Positions 24,907 to 33,484 of a DNA stretch of 64,000 nt are shown piece by piece (within the stretch, counting starts at the first letter, position 1; each line of letters starts with the position of its first letter). This DNA comes from G965267605 sp965267605. Its GTDB lineage: Bacteria; Bacteroidota; Bacteroidia; Flavobacteriales_E; Vicingaceae. The stretch lies in contig OZ254088.1 in the NCBI GenBank assembly GCA_965267605.1, positions 930,001 through 994,000 of the forward strand. The letters run 5' to 3'. A model generated the notes under the pieces. It was not told the origin of the DNA and searched no databases. It worked only from the letters and a program-made list of their open reading frames with translations. The translations under genes and the position numbers were made by a program.

Positions 24907-26945
24907 GTCTTCCAAAGTTTGATGAGCAGCGTTTCCAAAGCTAGAAATGCCAGACAAATGATGAGGCAAAGTCGCCAGTATTTTCTTCCTGAGGCTTCAT
25001 CCTGAACGAACCCAGCAAGGTTCTTGATTTCAGGTTCTATCAGCTTGATGTTGTTCTTACCAGATCTTTCGATGAAGCTTTCCAGCGCTTCGTTGTTGTG
25101 TGGAATCAGCTGGGATTCACTACGGTTGTAATTAAATGCCAACTGATGCGTCTTTTGTAATTCATTGTTCAGAAGATCGTAGTATCCGTCCTTTGCGACC
25201 GAGCTTCCTGGGAAGATTCTTGTTGTATTCTTCAGCAATTGAATCTGTGGAATGAAGTCCAGCTCACCAGACCTAATGTGGTAAATCTCATCCTGTTGTT
25301 GCTGGCCTTGCAGTTCAATCACAGATTTTGATCCGATGATGTGGTAGTAAGGCTCCTCAGGTATGCTATACAGAGCTACGTTATAGAGTGTAGGGACGAT
25401 GATCGCGTGGTTTTGGAAGTTGCTGTATGTTTCGTCCAACGATACCGCTAGTGCGTAGCTGTTTCCTCTTCCAACTTTACTTTGCAGTACAAATGGATAA
25501 CCGTTCTGCATGGTCATTACATGGTCACCAAGTTTGTATTGCTTCACGCTGATGGGGTAGTACTTGTTTGCTATAGGCAGATCAAGGTTTTCGGGCTTAG
25601 ATTCGAATACGTTGTCAAATAGATAATGATCATAATTGATCAGGTTAACTCTCGATGTTCCTGTATCGGGTTTGCTCATCTGACCAAGGTCAAGAGCTGC
25701 TAACAGTTCGTTATACGAGTCAATGTCCGCATCTGTGTGTGGAATGACCATCACAGAACCTCCGGATTCACAAAACGCGTTCAGTTGGGCAACTAAGCCG
25801 CTGCTTACTTTTTTCACGTGGTACAGGCAGATCACGGAATTTTGCTTGAAGGTGGAAACATCCGCTTGCGCTGCCTGTTGCATCGTTAAGACAAAGTCTT
25901 CGTCCTCACCAAAAAGTGATTTAATTGGGTTCTGTTCCGATTGCTCACCAGAAAGGACCAACACTTTCCTTACGGGATTTATCTCGTATGAAAAGTAGAA
26001 CTTATCGTCAAAACCAACTGGGTGATCCTGAATTTCAAGCATTCCCTTTACGAAACCTTTCACATGATTGGTGTATTTAAGAGAAACCGTTTGAGATTCA
26101 TTGGGTCCTAGCGAAACTGTAGATGGCACCGCCTGTTGCTCATTGATGAAAAGTGTAAGTGGCACGTTCTCAACCGGTTCTTCATTATGATTGGTTACCA
26201 CTACGTTGAGCTCTTCCGACCTGCCGGCAAGTCTAATAGGCGACTCAAACCAACAACTGTCAATACTCAGGTTATTGGTAATCTGTGATGGGATTTGAAG
26301 TAAGTGGTATTGAATCGTTGTGTCAAAAGGTGTGGATTCAAGATCATTGGTCGATTCCTGAAAATCTCCCAGAACGTAAGCTACCTTATTCTCTCCCTCG
26401 TTGCTGCTAAGTGCATCGTTCATTCTCAATGCCATATCAGACAACATTTGTGAGCTGGAGGAAACATCTACCTGGTCAATCTGCTCAATGGCCTCTGTAG
26501 CGGTAACGAATTGTTGTCCACTTGCCTTCAGGTCGTTGGTAATGATCCGGAACCGGTCACCAGGTCCATATGATTTAATTAGCTCGGAAGCTTTTGATCT
26601 GGCTTCTTGGAGAAGATCACCAGTTTCTCCAGTGAGTTCCATGCTAAATGAGTTGTCTATGTATATGCTAACCTGTTTGGGCCCAACCGCACCTTGTTGG
26701 TTTCCTGCTGGTATGTATGGTTGGGCGAAAGCTATTACAAGGAAAGCCAGTGCCAGTAGTCTTGAAGTAAGTACAAGAAGGTGCTTTAAGCGCGATTGCG
26801 TTCTGGTTTCAAGTTCAACATCTTTTAGAAAGCGAATATTCGAGAAGTAGAGCTTTCTAAACCTCCTGAAATTGAATAAATGAATAAGAATAGGAATAAT
26901 GAGGACCGCGAGCGCGTAGAGGAATACAGGGTAAACGAAACTCAT
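24903..26945 (-). CDS. BatA-type protein with von Willebrand A domain
   Basis: 680 aa membrane protein. Two N-terminal TM helices with the BatA signature FLYALAVLIIPILIHLFNFR and LYFSNIRFLKDV. A vWA domain follows, with a MIDAS-like IYIDNSFSMEL (DxSxS). Next come beta-rich domains (LNVVVTNHNEEPVENVPLTL) and a glutamine amidotransferase-like region (AQLNAFCESGGSVMVIPH). A C-terminal TM helix spans the last 20 residues. The aerotolerance role of BatA is debated; chaperone-like membrane assembly is one idea. Directly upstream of the inactive dihydroorotase gene, which it overlaps by 4 nt. Confidence 0.85.
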   Translation of the reverse strand: MSFVYPVFLYALAVLIIPILIHLFNFRRFRKLYFSNIRFLKDVELETRTQSRLKHLLVLTSRLLALAFLVIAFAQPYIPAGNQQGAVGPKQVSIYIDNSFSMELTGETGDLLQEARSKASELIKSYGPGDRFRIITNDLKASGQQFVTATEAIEQIDQVDVSSSSQMLSDMALRMNDALSSNEGENKVAYVLGDFQESTNDLESTPFDTTIQYHLLQIPSQITNNLSIDSCWFESPIRLAGRSEELNVVVTNHNEEPVENVPLTLFINEQQAVPSTVSLGPNESQTVSLKYTNHVKGFVKGMLEIQDHPVGFDDKFYFSYEINPVRKVLVLSGEQSEQNPIKSLFGEDEDFVLTMQQAAQADVSTFKQNSVICLYHVKKVSSGLVAQLNAFCESGGSVMVIPHTDADIDSYNELLAALDLGQMSKPDTGTSRVNLINYDHYLFDNVFESKPENLDLPIANKYYPISVKQYKLGDHVMTMQNGYPFVLQSKVGRGNSYALAVSLDETYSNFQNHAIIVPTLYNVALYSIPEEPYYHIIGSKSVIELQGQQQQDEIYHIRSGELDFIPQIQLLKNTTRIFPGSSVAKDGYYDLLNNELQKTHQLAFNYNRSESQLIPHNNEALESFIERSGKNNIKLIEPEIKNLAGFVQDEASGRKYWRLCLIICLAFLALETLLIKLWKT

Positions 26946-26952
26946 TAAAGCA

Positions 26953-26960
26953 CAAAGTTA
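26953..26960 (-). promoter_or_regulatory. Promoter -7 box of the BatA-type gene
   Basis: Perfect TAACTTTG on the minus strand. A start 4 nt past it leaves about a 4-nt leader before ATG 26945. No TTG at the expected -33 distance. Confidence 0.45.
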
Positions 26961-27051
26961 AGTAAACAGCTTATTACATGGATGAAATAAGTCAAGTTTG
27001 TTCATAAATCTGAACGGATTTTGAGTGTGTTAAGTATCTTACGCTGATACC

Positions 27052-28140
27052 ATGGATCACGAATCGATAAGGCATTACAGGGATGAGGAGGTTGCAGAAG
27101 TCGTTGCCAGGCTTGCCAAAGATCCCGCATTTTGGGGTGCATTGGCTTTCTTCTATAGCCAGGAAGAAATAGTTGAAATCAAGGCGTTTCTGGCAGATAT
27201 CGAAACCAAACGTGAATTTCAGGACCGTTTGATTTATTCCTTGCTCAGAAGGGTAATCAATAACAGTGTGACGGAACTTACGTTCAGTGGCACGGATGTG
27301 CTGCAATCTGATGTCCCGTACTTTTTCATTAGTAACCACAGGGATATTGTACTGGATTCAGCGCTGATCAACCTTGGGTATTACGAGAAGTTCAATCAAA
27401 CACTTGAAATAGCCATTGGCAGTAATTTGTTGATGTTGCCTTGGGTGAGAGATGTGGTGAAGCTCAATAAGAGCTTTATTGTCTACCGAGACCTGCCAAT
27501 GAACGAAATGTTGGAAGCTGCGAACAACCTATCTTCTTATGTGGCGGAAAGGAACAGTGATGGAGCATCTATATGGATGGCACAAAGAGAAGGTAGGGCA
27601 AAGGATGGAAACGATCACACACACCCAGGACTGATCAAGATGCTGGCATACCATGCAGGAGATCGCGGTGTGGAATACCTTTCTAACCTCAACATAGTTC
27701 CCGTATCCATTTCTTATGAATATGATCCTTGTGCCTTGCTTAAGCTTCCCGAGTTGCGCGCAAAACAGATGGGTGAGGCTTACGTGAAGTCTCAAGATGA
27801 AGATCTAAGGTCCATGCAAACGGGAATAGTGGGAGGTAAGGGTAGGGTACATGTGCATTATGGTCAACCGCTCAACAATCAGATTGCGGGTATTGATCCT
27901 TCTTTGAAGGCCAACGACAAGTTCAAAGAAGTGGCGGTAATGATTGATCGGGAGATCCATCGGCATTATCACATCTGGGAATCTAATCAAGAGGCCCTTG
28001 CGTTTCTAGAGAGCGGGGAAATGCCTTCTGATGAGGTATTGCAGCGTCAACTCAAAGAGCTTTCGTCATCAGATCAGAAGATCGTGATGGGTATGTATGC
28101 CAATCCGGTGATCAACGCCAAAACTGTTTCGGTTGGTTAG
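27052..28140 (+). CDS. 1-acylglycerol-3-phosphate acyltransferase-like protein
   Basis: 362 aa without a clear TM helix. The acyltransferase block is FFISNHRDIVLDSALI: catalytic His and Asp are five residues apart instead of the usual HX4D, although HRD gives an alternative Asp. The glycerophosphate-binding motif is IWMAQREGRAKDGNDHTHPG, a variant of EGTRS. Then LNIVPVSISYEYDPCALLKL. It probably acylates a phospholipid precursor, but the larger size and variant motifs suggest a distinct clade. Its TAG overlaps the opposing gene's stop (TTAG). Confidence 0.8.
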   Translation: MDHESIRHYRDEEVAEVVARLAKDPAFWGALAFFYSQEEIVEIKAFLADIETKREFQDRLIYSLLRRVINNSVTELTFSGTDVLQSDVPYFFISNHRDIVLDSALINLGYYEKFNQTLEIAIGSNLLMLPWVRDVVKLNKSFIVYRDLPMNEMLEAANNLSSYVAERNSDGASIWMAQREGRAKDGNDHTHPGLIKMLAYHAGDRGVEYLSNLNIVPVSISYEYDPCALLKLPELRAKQMGEAYVKSQDEDLRSMQTGIVGGKGRVHVHYGQPLNNQIAGIDPSLKANDKFKEVAVMIDREIHRHYHIWESNQEALAFLESGEMPSDEVLQRQLKELSSSDQKIVMGMYANPVINAKTVSVG

Positions 28141-28895
28141 AAGCGTTCGAATACCCCGAGTCCAAACAAGGCAAAATCGTATTTAACCGGATCTTGTGCA
28201 TCCATCTTTCGAAGAGCATTTGTTAGTTCTTCAGCGGCTTTCCAGTCGTTGTTCTTGCGTTTGAGTAATCCCAGTTTTCTTGCAACATTGCCTGAGTGCA
28301 CGTCTAGTGGGCATATCAGATCGCTCATGGGAATATTGTTCCAAATTCCAAGGTCAACACCGTTATGGTCTTTTCTTACCATCCAGCGTAGGAACATATT
28401 GATTCGCTTCGCTGCAGATCCTTTGTAGGGATCGCTGACGTGTTTTTCAGTTCGTTTCAAGTGTTCGCCCTCGAAGAAAAAGTGTTTGAAATTGTGAATG
28501 CGTTCTGCTACATTCTTCCCGCTGAAGGCGGCTTCCATAGAATTGTAGTGATGGTAGATCCTACGCAATGAATGAACGAATTGAAGAAGGTCATCACCGT
28601 TGAACGTTCTGTGGACGAAACCACTGGTTTCTTTCAGGTCAGTGGGAGATGCATCCATTACATAGCGGTACGGTTCATTACCCATGATCGTCATCATTCT
28701 CCTTGCGCTATTGATGATCGATTTTCTGTTACCCCATGCTATTGTAGCCGCAAGGAATCCGGCTATTTCTACATCTTGCTGAAGGGAGAACGACCTTGGT
28801 ATGATAATTGGGTCGGTTTCTATAAAAGATGGACGATTGTATTCCTCTACCTTTTGATCAAGGAACAATCTCATATCTTTTTTGTTGATTTTCAC
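28137..28895 (-). CDS. TIGR02757 family protein
   Basis: 252 aa, helical, cytoplasmic. Recognised by FLAATIAWGNRKSIINSARR, GFVHRTFNGDDLLQFVHSLR, INMFLRWMVRKDHNGVDLGIW and DLICPLDVHSGNVARKLGLL, a pattern like the helix-hairpin-helix DNA glycosylase fold (the region before DVHSGN). Activity is unproven. GTG start at 28893-28895. Converges with the acyltransferase gene, sharing stop bases. Confidence 0.82.
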   Translation of the reverse strand: MKINKKDMRLFLDQKVEEYNRPSFIETDPIIIPRSFSLQQDVEIAGFLAATIAWGNRKSIINSARRMMTIMGNEPYRYVMDASPTDLKETSGFVHRTFNGDDLLQFVHSLRRIYHHYNSMEAAFSGKNVAERIHNFKHFFFEGEHLKRTEKHVSDPYKGSAAKRINMFLRWMVRKDHNGVDLGIWNNIPMSDLICPLDVHSGNVARKLGLLKRKNNDWKAAEELTNALRKMDAQDPVKYDFALFGLGVFERF

Positions 28896-28968
28896 GGAGT
28901 TATGTTAAAAAGTAGCTGTAACTTTTTAGCGTTGAACCGTACAATATTAATAGGATTGATGTAGTTCA

Positions 28969-29601
28969 ATGAATATGGTGCGACTTCTTGTCATATCGTT
29001 TTTGCTCTTGTCACAGGTAACCTTCGGGCAGTACAAGAAGAAGTACGTTGATAAGTGTATACCTGAAATTCCTGAAAATCCGGATTTAAAGTTGAGCATG
29101 CAGATCATTGATGGCGATACATTCTATTGCCATATGATGAGACCTTTCTATGCCATGGATAAGAAACCCTATGGCAATAAGCGCATGGATAAGAAGTACA
29201 GATACCTGCGCTACCATGTGAAAAAGGTATATCCGTATGCAAAAGTTGCTGGGGTGAAGCTGCGTGAGTACAACGACCGTTTGATGAAAATGGGAAGTGA
29301 TGTGAAACGTAGAAAGTACATGAAGCTCATGGAGAAGGAGCTAAAGGCAGAGTTTGAAGGGGATATGCGTAAACTTTCCGTTTATCAGGGAAAGATTCTC
29401 ATTAGATTGATAGATCGAGAAACAGGTGATACTTCCTATGGATTGATCAAAGAGCTTCGTGGTTCGTTTCAGGCGTTTTTCTGGCAGTCTTTGGCCCGAC
29501 TATTTGGGTCTAATCTGAAAATGGAATATGATCCTGATAGCAATGAGGAGGATCGCATCATTGAGGATATCATCATGGGTATAGAAGCCGGATATATCTG
29601 A
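28969..29601 (+). CDS. DUF4294 protein (exported)
   Basis: 210 aa. Signal peptide ending QVTFGQ, then SMQIIDGDTFYCHMMRPFYA, the core KKYRYLRYHVKKVYPYAKVA, and KLSVYQGKILIRLIDRETGD followed by the conserved LRGSFQAFFWQSLARLFGSN. This is the DUF4294 family, Bacteroidota-restricted as far as I know. Highly basic. Function unknown. Ends exactly where the opposite phosphoribosyltransferase gene ends. Confidence 0.82.
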   Translation: MNMVRLLVISFLLLSQVTFGQYKKKYVDKCIPEIPENPDLKLSMQIIDGDTFYCHMMRPFYAMDKKPYGNKRMDKKYRYLRYHVKKVYPYAKVAGVKLREYNDRLMKMGSDVKRRKYMKLMEKELKAEFEGDMRKLSVYQGKILIRLIDRETGDTSYGLIKELRGSFQAFFWQSLARLFGSNLKMEYDPDSNEEDRIIEDIIMGIEAGYI

Positions 29602-30102
29602 TTATTCCAGAAAGGCTGCGAATGTTCCATCTTCAGCCACTTCAAACGAAATATGTTCCTTCAGTGTTGTAGCTAGTGATAGTCCTACGTAATCTGCGCG
29701 AATAGGGTAGCGCCTATGAAGTCTGTTGACCAGGGTCATTACGCTGATTCGTTTGGTGGGAAAGCTTAGGAAGTGGCGAACCACGTGCATTAATGTAACG
29801 CCAGAGTTCAATACGTCATCTACAATGATCAGGCTTTTGTTCTCCAGTTCCTTAAGATCTATGGAACATTCCACGTCACAATCGGCAGGATTGTCTTTAT
29901 CAATGGTAACACTGCAATGCAGGGTGTTAACGTAACCCGCTTTTTGAATGATATCAGCGAGGTGAGCACTAAGAATGGCGCCTCGTTTTTCAATTCCTGC
30001 AATAACGATTTCTTCCTGTCCTAGATGGTCTTCACAAATCTGGTAGGCAATACGATGAAGCTTTTGTCTGATCTGCTCATCGTTTAGTATCTGATTCTTC
30101 AC
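29602..30102 (-). CDS. Phosphoribosyltransferase (PyrR-like type I PRTase)
   Basis: 166 aa from GTG 30102, 5 nt after the NlpC/P60 stop. An in-frame GTG at 30126 is possible but would overlap that gene by 19 nt. PRPP-binding motif SLIIVDDVLNSGVTLMHVV, flexible-loop region IEKRGAILSAHLADI, and VDVE-type CDVECSIDLKEL. The layout is that of PyrR or uracil/hypoxanthine PRTases. Whether it is an enzyme, a regulator or both is not clear, and no pyr operon is here. Confidence 0.8.
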   Translation of the reverse strand: MKNQILNDEQIRQKLHRIAYQICEDHLGQEEIVIAGIEKRGAILSAHLADIIQKAGYVNTLHCSVTIDKDNPADCDVECSIDLKELENKSLIIVDDVLNSGVTLMHVVRHFLSFPTKRISVMTLVNRLHRRYPIRADYVGLSLATTLKEHISFEVAEDGTFAAFLE

Positions 30103-30107
30103 CCGTG

Positions 30108-30653
30108 TTATTGATTTGGTACACACACTATTCCTCCCTTGTAGAAACGTGTTTTGTAATATTCTTCCTCCAGATTGCTGACGGTTACGCCCAGTTTTGT
30201 AGAGGCATGAACAAAGTAACCATCTTTCAAGTAGATACCAACGTGTGAAATTCGATCACCACGAATCTTGAAGAACACGAGGTCACCGGTTTCCAACTTG
30301 TCATTGTCCACAACCTTCACCAAAGGAAATATGTTTCGTGACCCTCCAAGGAGCTTGATTCCGTAAAGATTGTTGTAGAAATGCTTGACCAGGCCTGAAC
30401 AGTCAATCCCCTTCTTGGTGCTACCCGCATATCGGTAGGGAACATGAAGCCATTCGAACGCGAGGTCATAAATCGGGCGATACGTACACGAATCAAAGGA
30501 GATATTCTTGGAGAGGAAATAGGATACTACAGTATCTTTCTTCTGTTTGGTCGAATCTTCAGTGTGAGGGATGATGACTTCAGCCAATACTTCGGTCTGC
30601 GCAAATGTTGCTGAGCAAAGGCTCAGCAGGCAAACGAGGCTAAGGCTTTTCAA
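30108..30653 (-). CDS. NlpC/P60 cell-wall hydrolase (exported)
   Basis: 181 aa from TTG 30653, which opens a signal peptide MKSLSLVCLLSLCSATFAQ; the longer frame runs back through the upstream methyltransferase gene in another frame and has no better start. NlpC/P60 papain-like domain: GIDCSGLVKHFYNNLYG (catalytic Cys), LETGDLVFFK, ISHVGIYLKDGYFVHAS (catalytic His). Cleaves peptidoglycan peptide links, probably D-Glu-dibasic acid bonds. Start overlaps the preceding stop by 14 nt. Confidence 0.85.
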   Translation of the reverse strand: MKSLSLVCLLSLCSATFAQTEVLAEVIIPHTEDSTKQKKDTVVSYFLSKNISFDSCTYRPIYDLAFEWLHVPYRYAGSTKKGIDCSGLVKHFYNNLYGIKLLGGSRNIFPLVKVVDNDKLETGDLVFFKIRGDRISHVGIYLKDGYFVHASTKLGVTVSNLEEEYYKTRFYKGGIVCVPNQ

Positions 30654-31224
30654 GAATGATGAACACCTCTCTTCCAGACCGTGGCTCGATCGAGTTGTGG
30701 CACGGTTCCATCGTATGTATGTTGAAGTGTTCTTCAAAACGCTCTTTGTATTCCTCAATACTACCGCCAAATGGAGGACCTTCACCTGTAAACGGGTCAA
30801 CAAACAACACACCTACAAGTTTGCCTCCAGGCTTAAGCAGCCTGGCCATTTGCGCTACGTAGCGCGAGCGCAAGTTAGGATCGATTGCGCAGAAAAAAGT
30901 CTGCTCGATAATCAAATTATACGCACCCTTATGTTCAAAAAAGTCCTCGCAATGCGCCTGCGATTCCGGAAAGTCCGGGAAGCGCTTGAGAAAGCCGTTG
31001 ATTGCTAATGGTGCATAATCTACAACGTTAGTGTTAGTAAATCCTTGTGATAGGAGGTAAGTTGCTTCATGTGCATTGCCACATCCTGGGATGAGAATAT
31101 CAATCGATTTGTCCTTTAACTGATCGATATAGGTCTTGAGGGGCGTGGTGATCTCACCAGCATCCCAACCGGTTTCCTGATCCTCATACCGTTGATTCCA
31201 AAATGCGCTGTTCAGTTCTTCCAT
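30640..31224 (-). CDS. TPMT-family SAM methyltransferase
   Basis: 194 aa. NSAFWNQRYEDQETGWDAGE and TPLKTYI at the N terminus, the SAM-binding ILIPGCGNAHEATYLLSQGF, YNLIIEQTFFCAIDP, and GVLFVDPFTGEGPPFGGS. Members methylate thiols, halides or metalloids (thiopurine methyltransferase family); the substrate is not predicted. First of a three-gene minus-strand unit with the NlpC/P60 and PRTase genes. Confidence 0.85.
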   Translation of the reverse strand: MEELNSAFWNQRYEDQETGWDAGEITTPLKTYIDQLKDKSIDILIPGCGNAHEATYLLSQGFTNTNVVDYAPLAINGFLKRFPDFPESQAHCEDFFEHKGAYNLIIEQTFFCAIDPNLRSRYVAQMARLLKPGGKLVGVLFVDPFTGEGPPFGGSIEEYKERFEEHFNIHTMEPCHNSIEPRSGREVFIILEKP

Positions 31225-31264
31225 ATCGGTTCTTCTCAGACGAATTTACTTTCTACATTTACGT

Positions 31265-32158
31265 ATGGCAACGAAAGATGAGATAACGTCATATTTCCAG
31301 GAACTGCAATCGAACATTATAGATGCAGTGGAAACAATGGATGGGAAGGGAAAGTTCAACCGCGATGAGTGGAGCAGAGAAGCTGGGGGTGGTGGACTAA
31401 CCAGGGTGATTGAAGATGGTAATGTGGTGGAGAAAGGAGGCGTTAACTTTTCAGCGGTTCACGGACCGATGCCTGCAAACATCAGTGCTGCATTAGGTAT
31501 AGGAGAATGTAATTTCTACGCTACAGGTGTTTCGTTGGTGCTGCACCCTTCCAATCCTATGGTGCCGATTATCCACATGAATGTCAGGTATTTTGAGACA
31601 GATCAGAACCTCTATTGGTTTGGGGGTGGTATTGACCTTACACCACATTATGTTGACGAATCTGATGCACAGTATTTTCACAGCGTGCTGAAGGATGTTT
31701 GTGATGCGCATGATCCTATGTACTATCCAAGGTTCAAATCATGGGCAGATGATTACTTCTATCTAAAGCATCGGGATGAGACAAGAGGGATAGGTGGAAT
31801 CTTCTTCGATCGCCTAATGGAGGATGAGGAGCACAGTAAACCTCAGATCTTCGATTTCGTGAAGGGGGTAGGTGATGCATTTGCTCCAACCTACGTTGAG
31901 TTGGCCAACAGGCACCGGGATGAAGCGTTTACAGAACAGCATAAGGATTGGCAGCTGTACAGACGCGGCAGGTACGTTGAATTCAACCTGATCCATGACA
32001 AGGGTACAAAGTTTGGGATTGACACCAATGGCCGTACGGAATCTATCTTTATCAGCCTTCCACCATTGGTAAAGTGGGAGTACCAGCGCCAGATTGCCAC
32101 TGATTCGGCTGAGGGAATCACTCAAAACCTGCTTAAGAAGGGAATCGACTGGGTGTAA
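31265..32158 (+). CDS. hemF: Oxygen-dependent coproporphyrinogen III oxidase
   Basis: Converts coproporphyrinogen III to protoporphyrinogen IX with O2. 297 aa. Typical segments: GGGLTRVIEDGNVVEKGGVN with FSAVHG, IHMNVRYFE, YWFGGGIDLTPHYV, KSWADDYFYLKHR, GIGGIFFDRL, RRGRYVEFNLIHDKGTKFGI and SLPPLVKWEYQ. An aerobe or microaerobe is implied, and the haem could feed the Ccm pathway later in the window. A TACATTTA box ends directly at the start codon (31254-31261), one mismatch from consensus. Confidence 0.96.
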   Translation: MATKDEITSYFQELQSNIIDAVETMDGKGKFNRDEWSREAGGGGLTRVIEDGNVVEKGGVNFSAVHGPMPANISAALGIGECNFYATGVSLVLHPSNPMVPIIHMNVRYFETDQNLYWFGGGIDLTPHYVDESDAQYFHSVLKDVCDAHDPMYYPRFKSWADDYFYLKHRDETRGIGGIFFDRLMEDEEHSKPQIFDFVKGVGDAFAPTYVELANRHRDEAFTEQHKDWQLYRRGRYVEFNLIHDKGTKFGIDTNGRTESIFISLPPLVKWEYQRQIATDSAEGITQNLLKKGIDWV

Positions 32159-32230
32159 TCACGCCCTTCATTGTCTGATTTATACCGTTCCTGAAGTGCA
32201 ATCCGCGTTTCGCAACATGACCCCGCCATA

Positions 32231-32265
32231 CGGAGTTTAAATAAGTGTAACTCCTAAATACTCCG
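32231..32265 (+). promoter_or_regulatory. Alternative-pairing leader before a small ORF
   Basis: CGGAGTT (32231-32237) can pair either with AACTCC (32249-32254) or with ACTCCG (32260-32265). The two helices exclude each other and sit 4-37 nt before the ATG of the 35-codon ORF. No known riboswitch class is recognised, so this may be chance. Confidence 0.25.
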
Positions 32266-32268
32266 GTC

Positions 32269-32376
32269 ATGAAAAACAGTAGAACTAGACGAGCAGAAAA
32301 CATTTACATCAGCTTCATCGCGCTGATAATGACTTCAATTATAGCAGTTGCTGTAATTACGACTTTCGCAATTTAG
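32269..32376 (+). CDS. 35-residue single-pass membrane peptide
   Basis: ATG to TAG encodes a basic N terminus (MKNSRTRRAENIYI) and one hydrophobic helix (SFIALIMTSIIAVAVITTFA). It is followed 28 nt later by a strong terminator and preceded by a short structured leader, which together suggest a genuine transcription unit. No homologue is known to me. It is shorter than most gene callers accept. The topology would be N-in with a charged cytoplasmic tail. Confidence 0.5.
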   Translation: MKNSRTRRAENIYISFIALIMTSIIAVAVITTFAI

Positions 32377-32404
32377 CAACTGACCCATAATGGTTTGGCG
32401 GTAA

Positions 32405-32436
32405 AGAAAAAGCCTGACGCAAGTCAGGCTTTTTTG
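32405..32436. terminator. Bidirectional intrinsic terminator
   Basis: AGCCTGAC (32411-32418), GCAA tetraloop, GTCAGGCT (32423-32430), with A residues on the left and six T on the right. Ends the small peptide gene on the plus strand and the THX-SAP gene on the minus strand. Confidence 0.92.
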
Positions 32437-32457
32437 TTTCGTTAAGGTAAGCGGAGA

Positions 32458-32769
32458 TTAGCTTAGCGCCTTCACAAGATCCGCCTTCTTCATAGAAGAG
32501 TATCCGGCTACTCCTTTGTCTTTTGCCATCGCTTTTAGTTCTGCAACAGTCATTGACTTAATATCGCCTCCTGCAGCCGGTGCAGCTTTCTTAGCTGGAG
32601 CAGCTTTCTTTGGTTCAGCCTTTTCAGCCGGAGCTGCCTTCTTTGTAGCTTTCTTCGTAGTCTTCTTCTTAGCTGGAATATCTACCTTCTTTCTACGCTG
32701 TGGTCTGCTGTTCCCATAAGAACCTGCAAATCGCTTACCTTTTTTAGTCTTTTTATCTCCCTTTCCCAT
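32458..32769 (-). CDS. Ribosomal protein THX-like N terminus fused to a SAP/Rho-N-like domain
   Basis: 103 aa. Residues 1-29 (MGKGDKKTKKGKRFAGSYGN and RPQRRKK) match the short bacterial 30S protein THX. Residues 30-68 are a lysine/alanine/proline linker of histone-H1 character (AKKKTTKKATKKAAPAEKAE). Residues 70-103 form a SAP/Rho-N-like helix-extended-loop-helix (KSMTVAELKAMAKDKGVAGY, then KADLVKAL) that binds nucleic acid in other proteins. THX alone is about 25-40 aa, so the tail is an addition. Likely ribosome-associated or nucleoid-associated. Confidence 0.75.
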   Translation of the reverse strand: MGKGDKKTKKGKRFAGSYGNSRPQRRKKVDIPAKKKTTKKATKKAAPAEKAEPKKAAPAKKAAPAAGGDIKSMTVAELKAMAKDKGVAGYSSMKKADLVKALS

Positions 32770-32788
32770 ATGTTCTGTAAATGAGGAG

Positions 32789-32796
32789 CAAATATA
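32789..32796 (-). promoter_or_regulatory. Promoter -7 box of the THX-SAP gene
   Basis: Perfect TATATTTG on the minus strand. Predicted start near 32785, a leader of about 16 nt before ATG 32769. The -33 region is only TTTA-like. Confidence 0.5.
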
Positions 32797-32811
32797 TAAA
32801 ATAGAAGCATT

Positions 32812-33480
32812 CTAAACCGATCGCTCCCGATACGCTTCCTCCAGTAAATCAGGACGTTTAATGCTCTTCTTTACCCAATCCAGCAAAAGTGATTCATAGC
32901 GCTGTTGACTGAGCTTCCAATTCTGCTCTTCCTCTCGTATTCTGTTGGTGAGTTGATGCAGTATAATGGCAGTCGCCACTGAGATATTCAGGCTTTCCGA
33001 AAACCCGAACATGGGGATGTGCAGGAAATCATCGCACATATCAATGGCGTTATCAGAAAGCCCCGTTCCTTCGGTTCCCATCACAATAGCCACAGGTTGA
33101 TCCAGGGGTAAATTCTCTGGAGTGTATGCACCAGGCTTCACCAGCGTACCAACTACCCTGAATCCATTGGCTTTGAGCTGACGGATACATGAGGTCGTGT
33201 TCTGATCTGACGTGTTGTGGTAGATGATGTCCAGCCACTTGTCCGCACCAATGGTTACGTCCGGATTGGGATCATAGGTATTGGAGTTCTCTATAATGTG
33301 GACATTCTGAATACCGAATACATCACACGAGCGCAAGACCGCACTGGCATTGTGTGGTTGAAAGACGTTTTCAACTGCCACTGCAATGTGATCTGTCCTT
33401 TCTTGCAGAACATACTCCAGTCGCTCAAGCCGCTCTTCGGAGATGAAAGATGTGAGGAAGTTGATGAGACCTTGGTCCAT
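32812..33480 (-). CDS. SpoU/TrmH-family RNA 2'-O-methyltransferase
   Basis: 222 aa from ATG 33480. SPOUT knot motifs: NVFQPHNASAVLRSCDVFG (motif 1 with the Asn/Arg pair), VAIVMGTEGTGLSDNAI (motif 2) and IPMFGFSESLNISVATAIIL (motif 3). The C-terminal helical extension WKLSQQRYESLLLDWVKKSI is like that of TrmH, which methylates G18 of tRNA; the exact target is inferred. An in-frame ATG at 33501 lies inside the hup terminator hairpin and is rejected. The real start is 4 nt past the terminator T-run. Confidence 0.88.
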   Translation of the reverse strand: MDQGLINFLTSFISEERLERLEYVLQERTDHIAVAVENVFQPHNASAVLRSCDVFGIQNVHIIENSNTYDPNPDVTIGADKWLDIIYHNTSDQNTTSCIRQLKANGFRVVGTLVKPGAYTPENLPLDQPVAIVMGTEGTGLSDNAIDMCDDFLHIPMFGFSESLNISVATAIILHQLTNRIREEEQNWKLSQQRYESLLLDWVKKSIKRPDLLEEAYRERSV

Positions 33481-33484
33481 GGGC

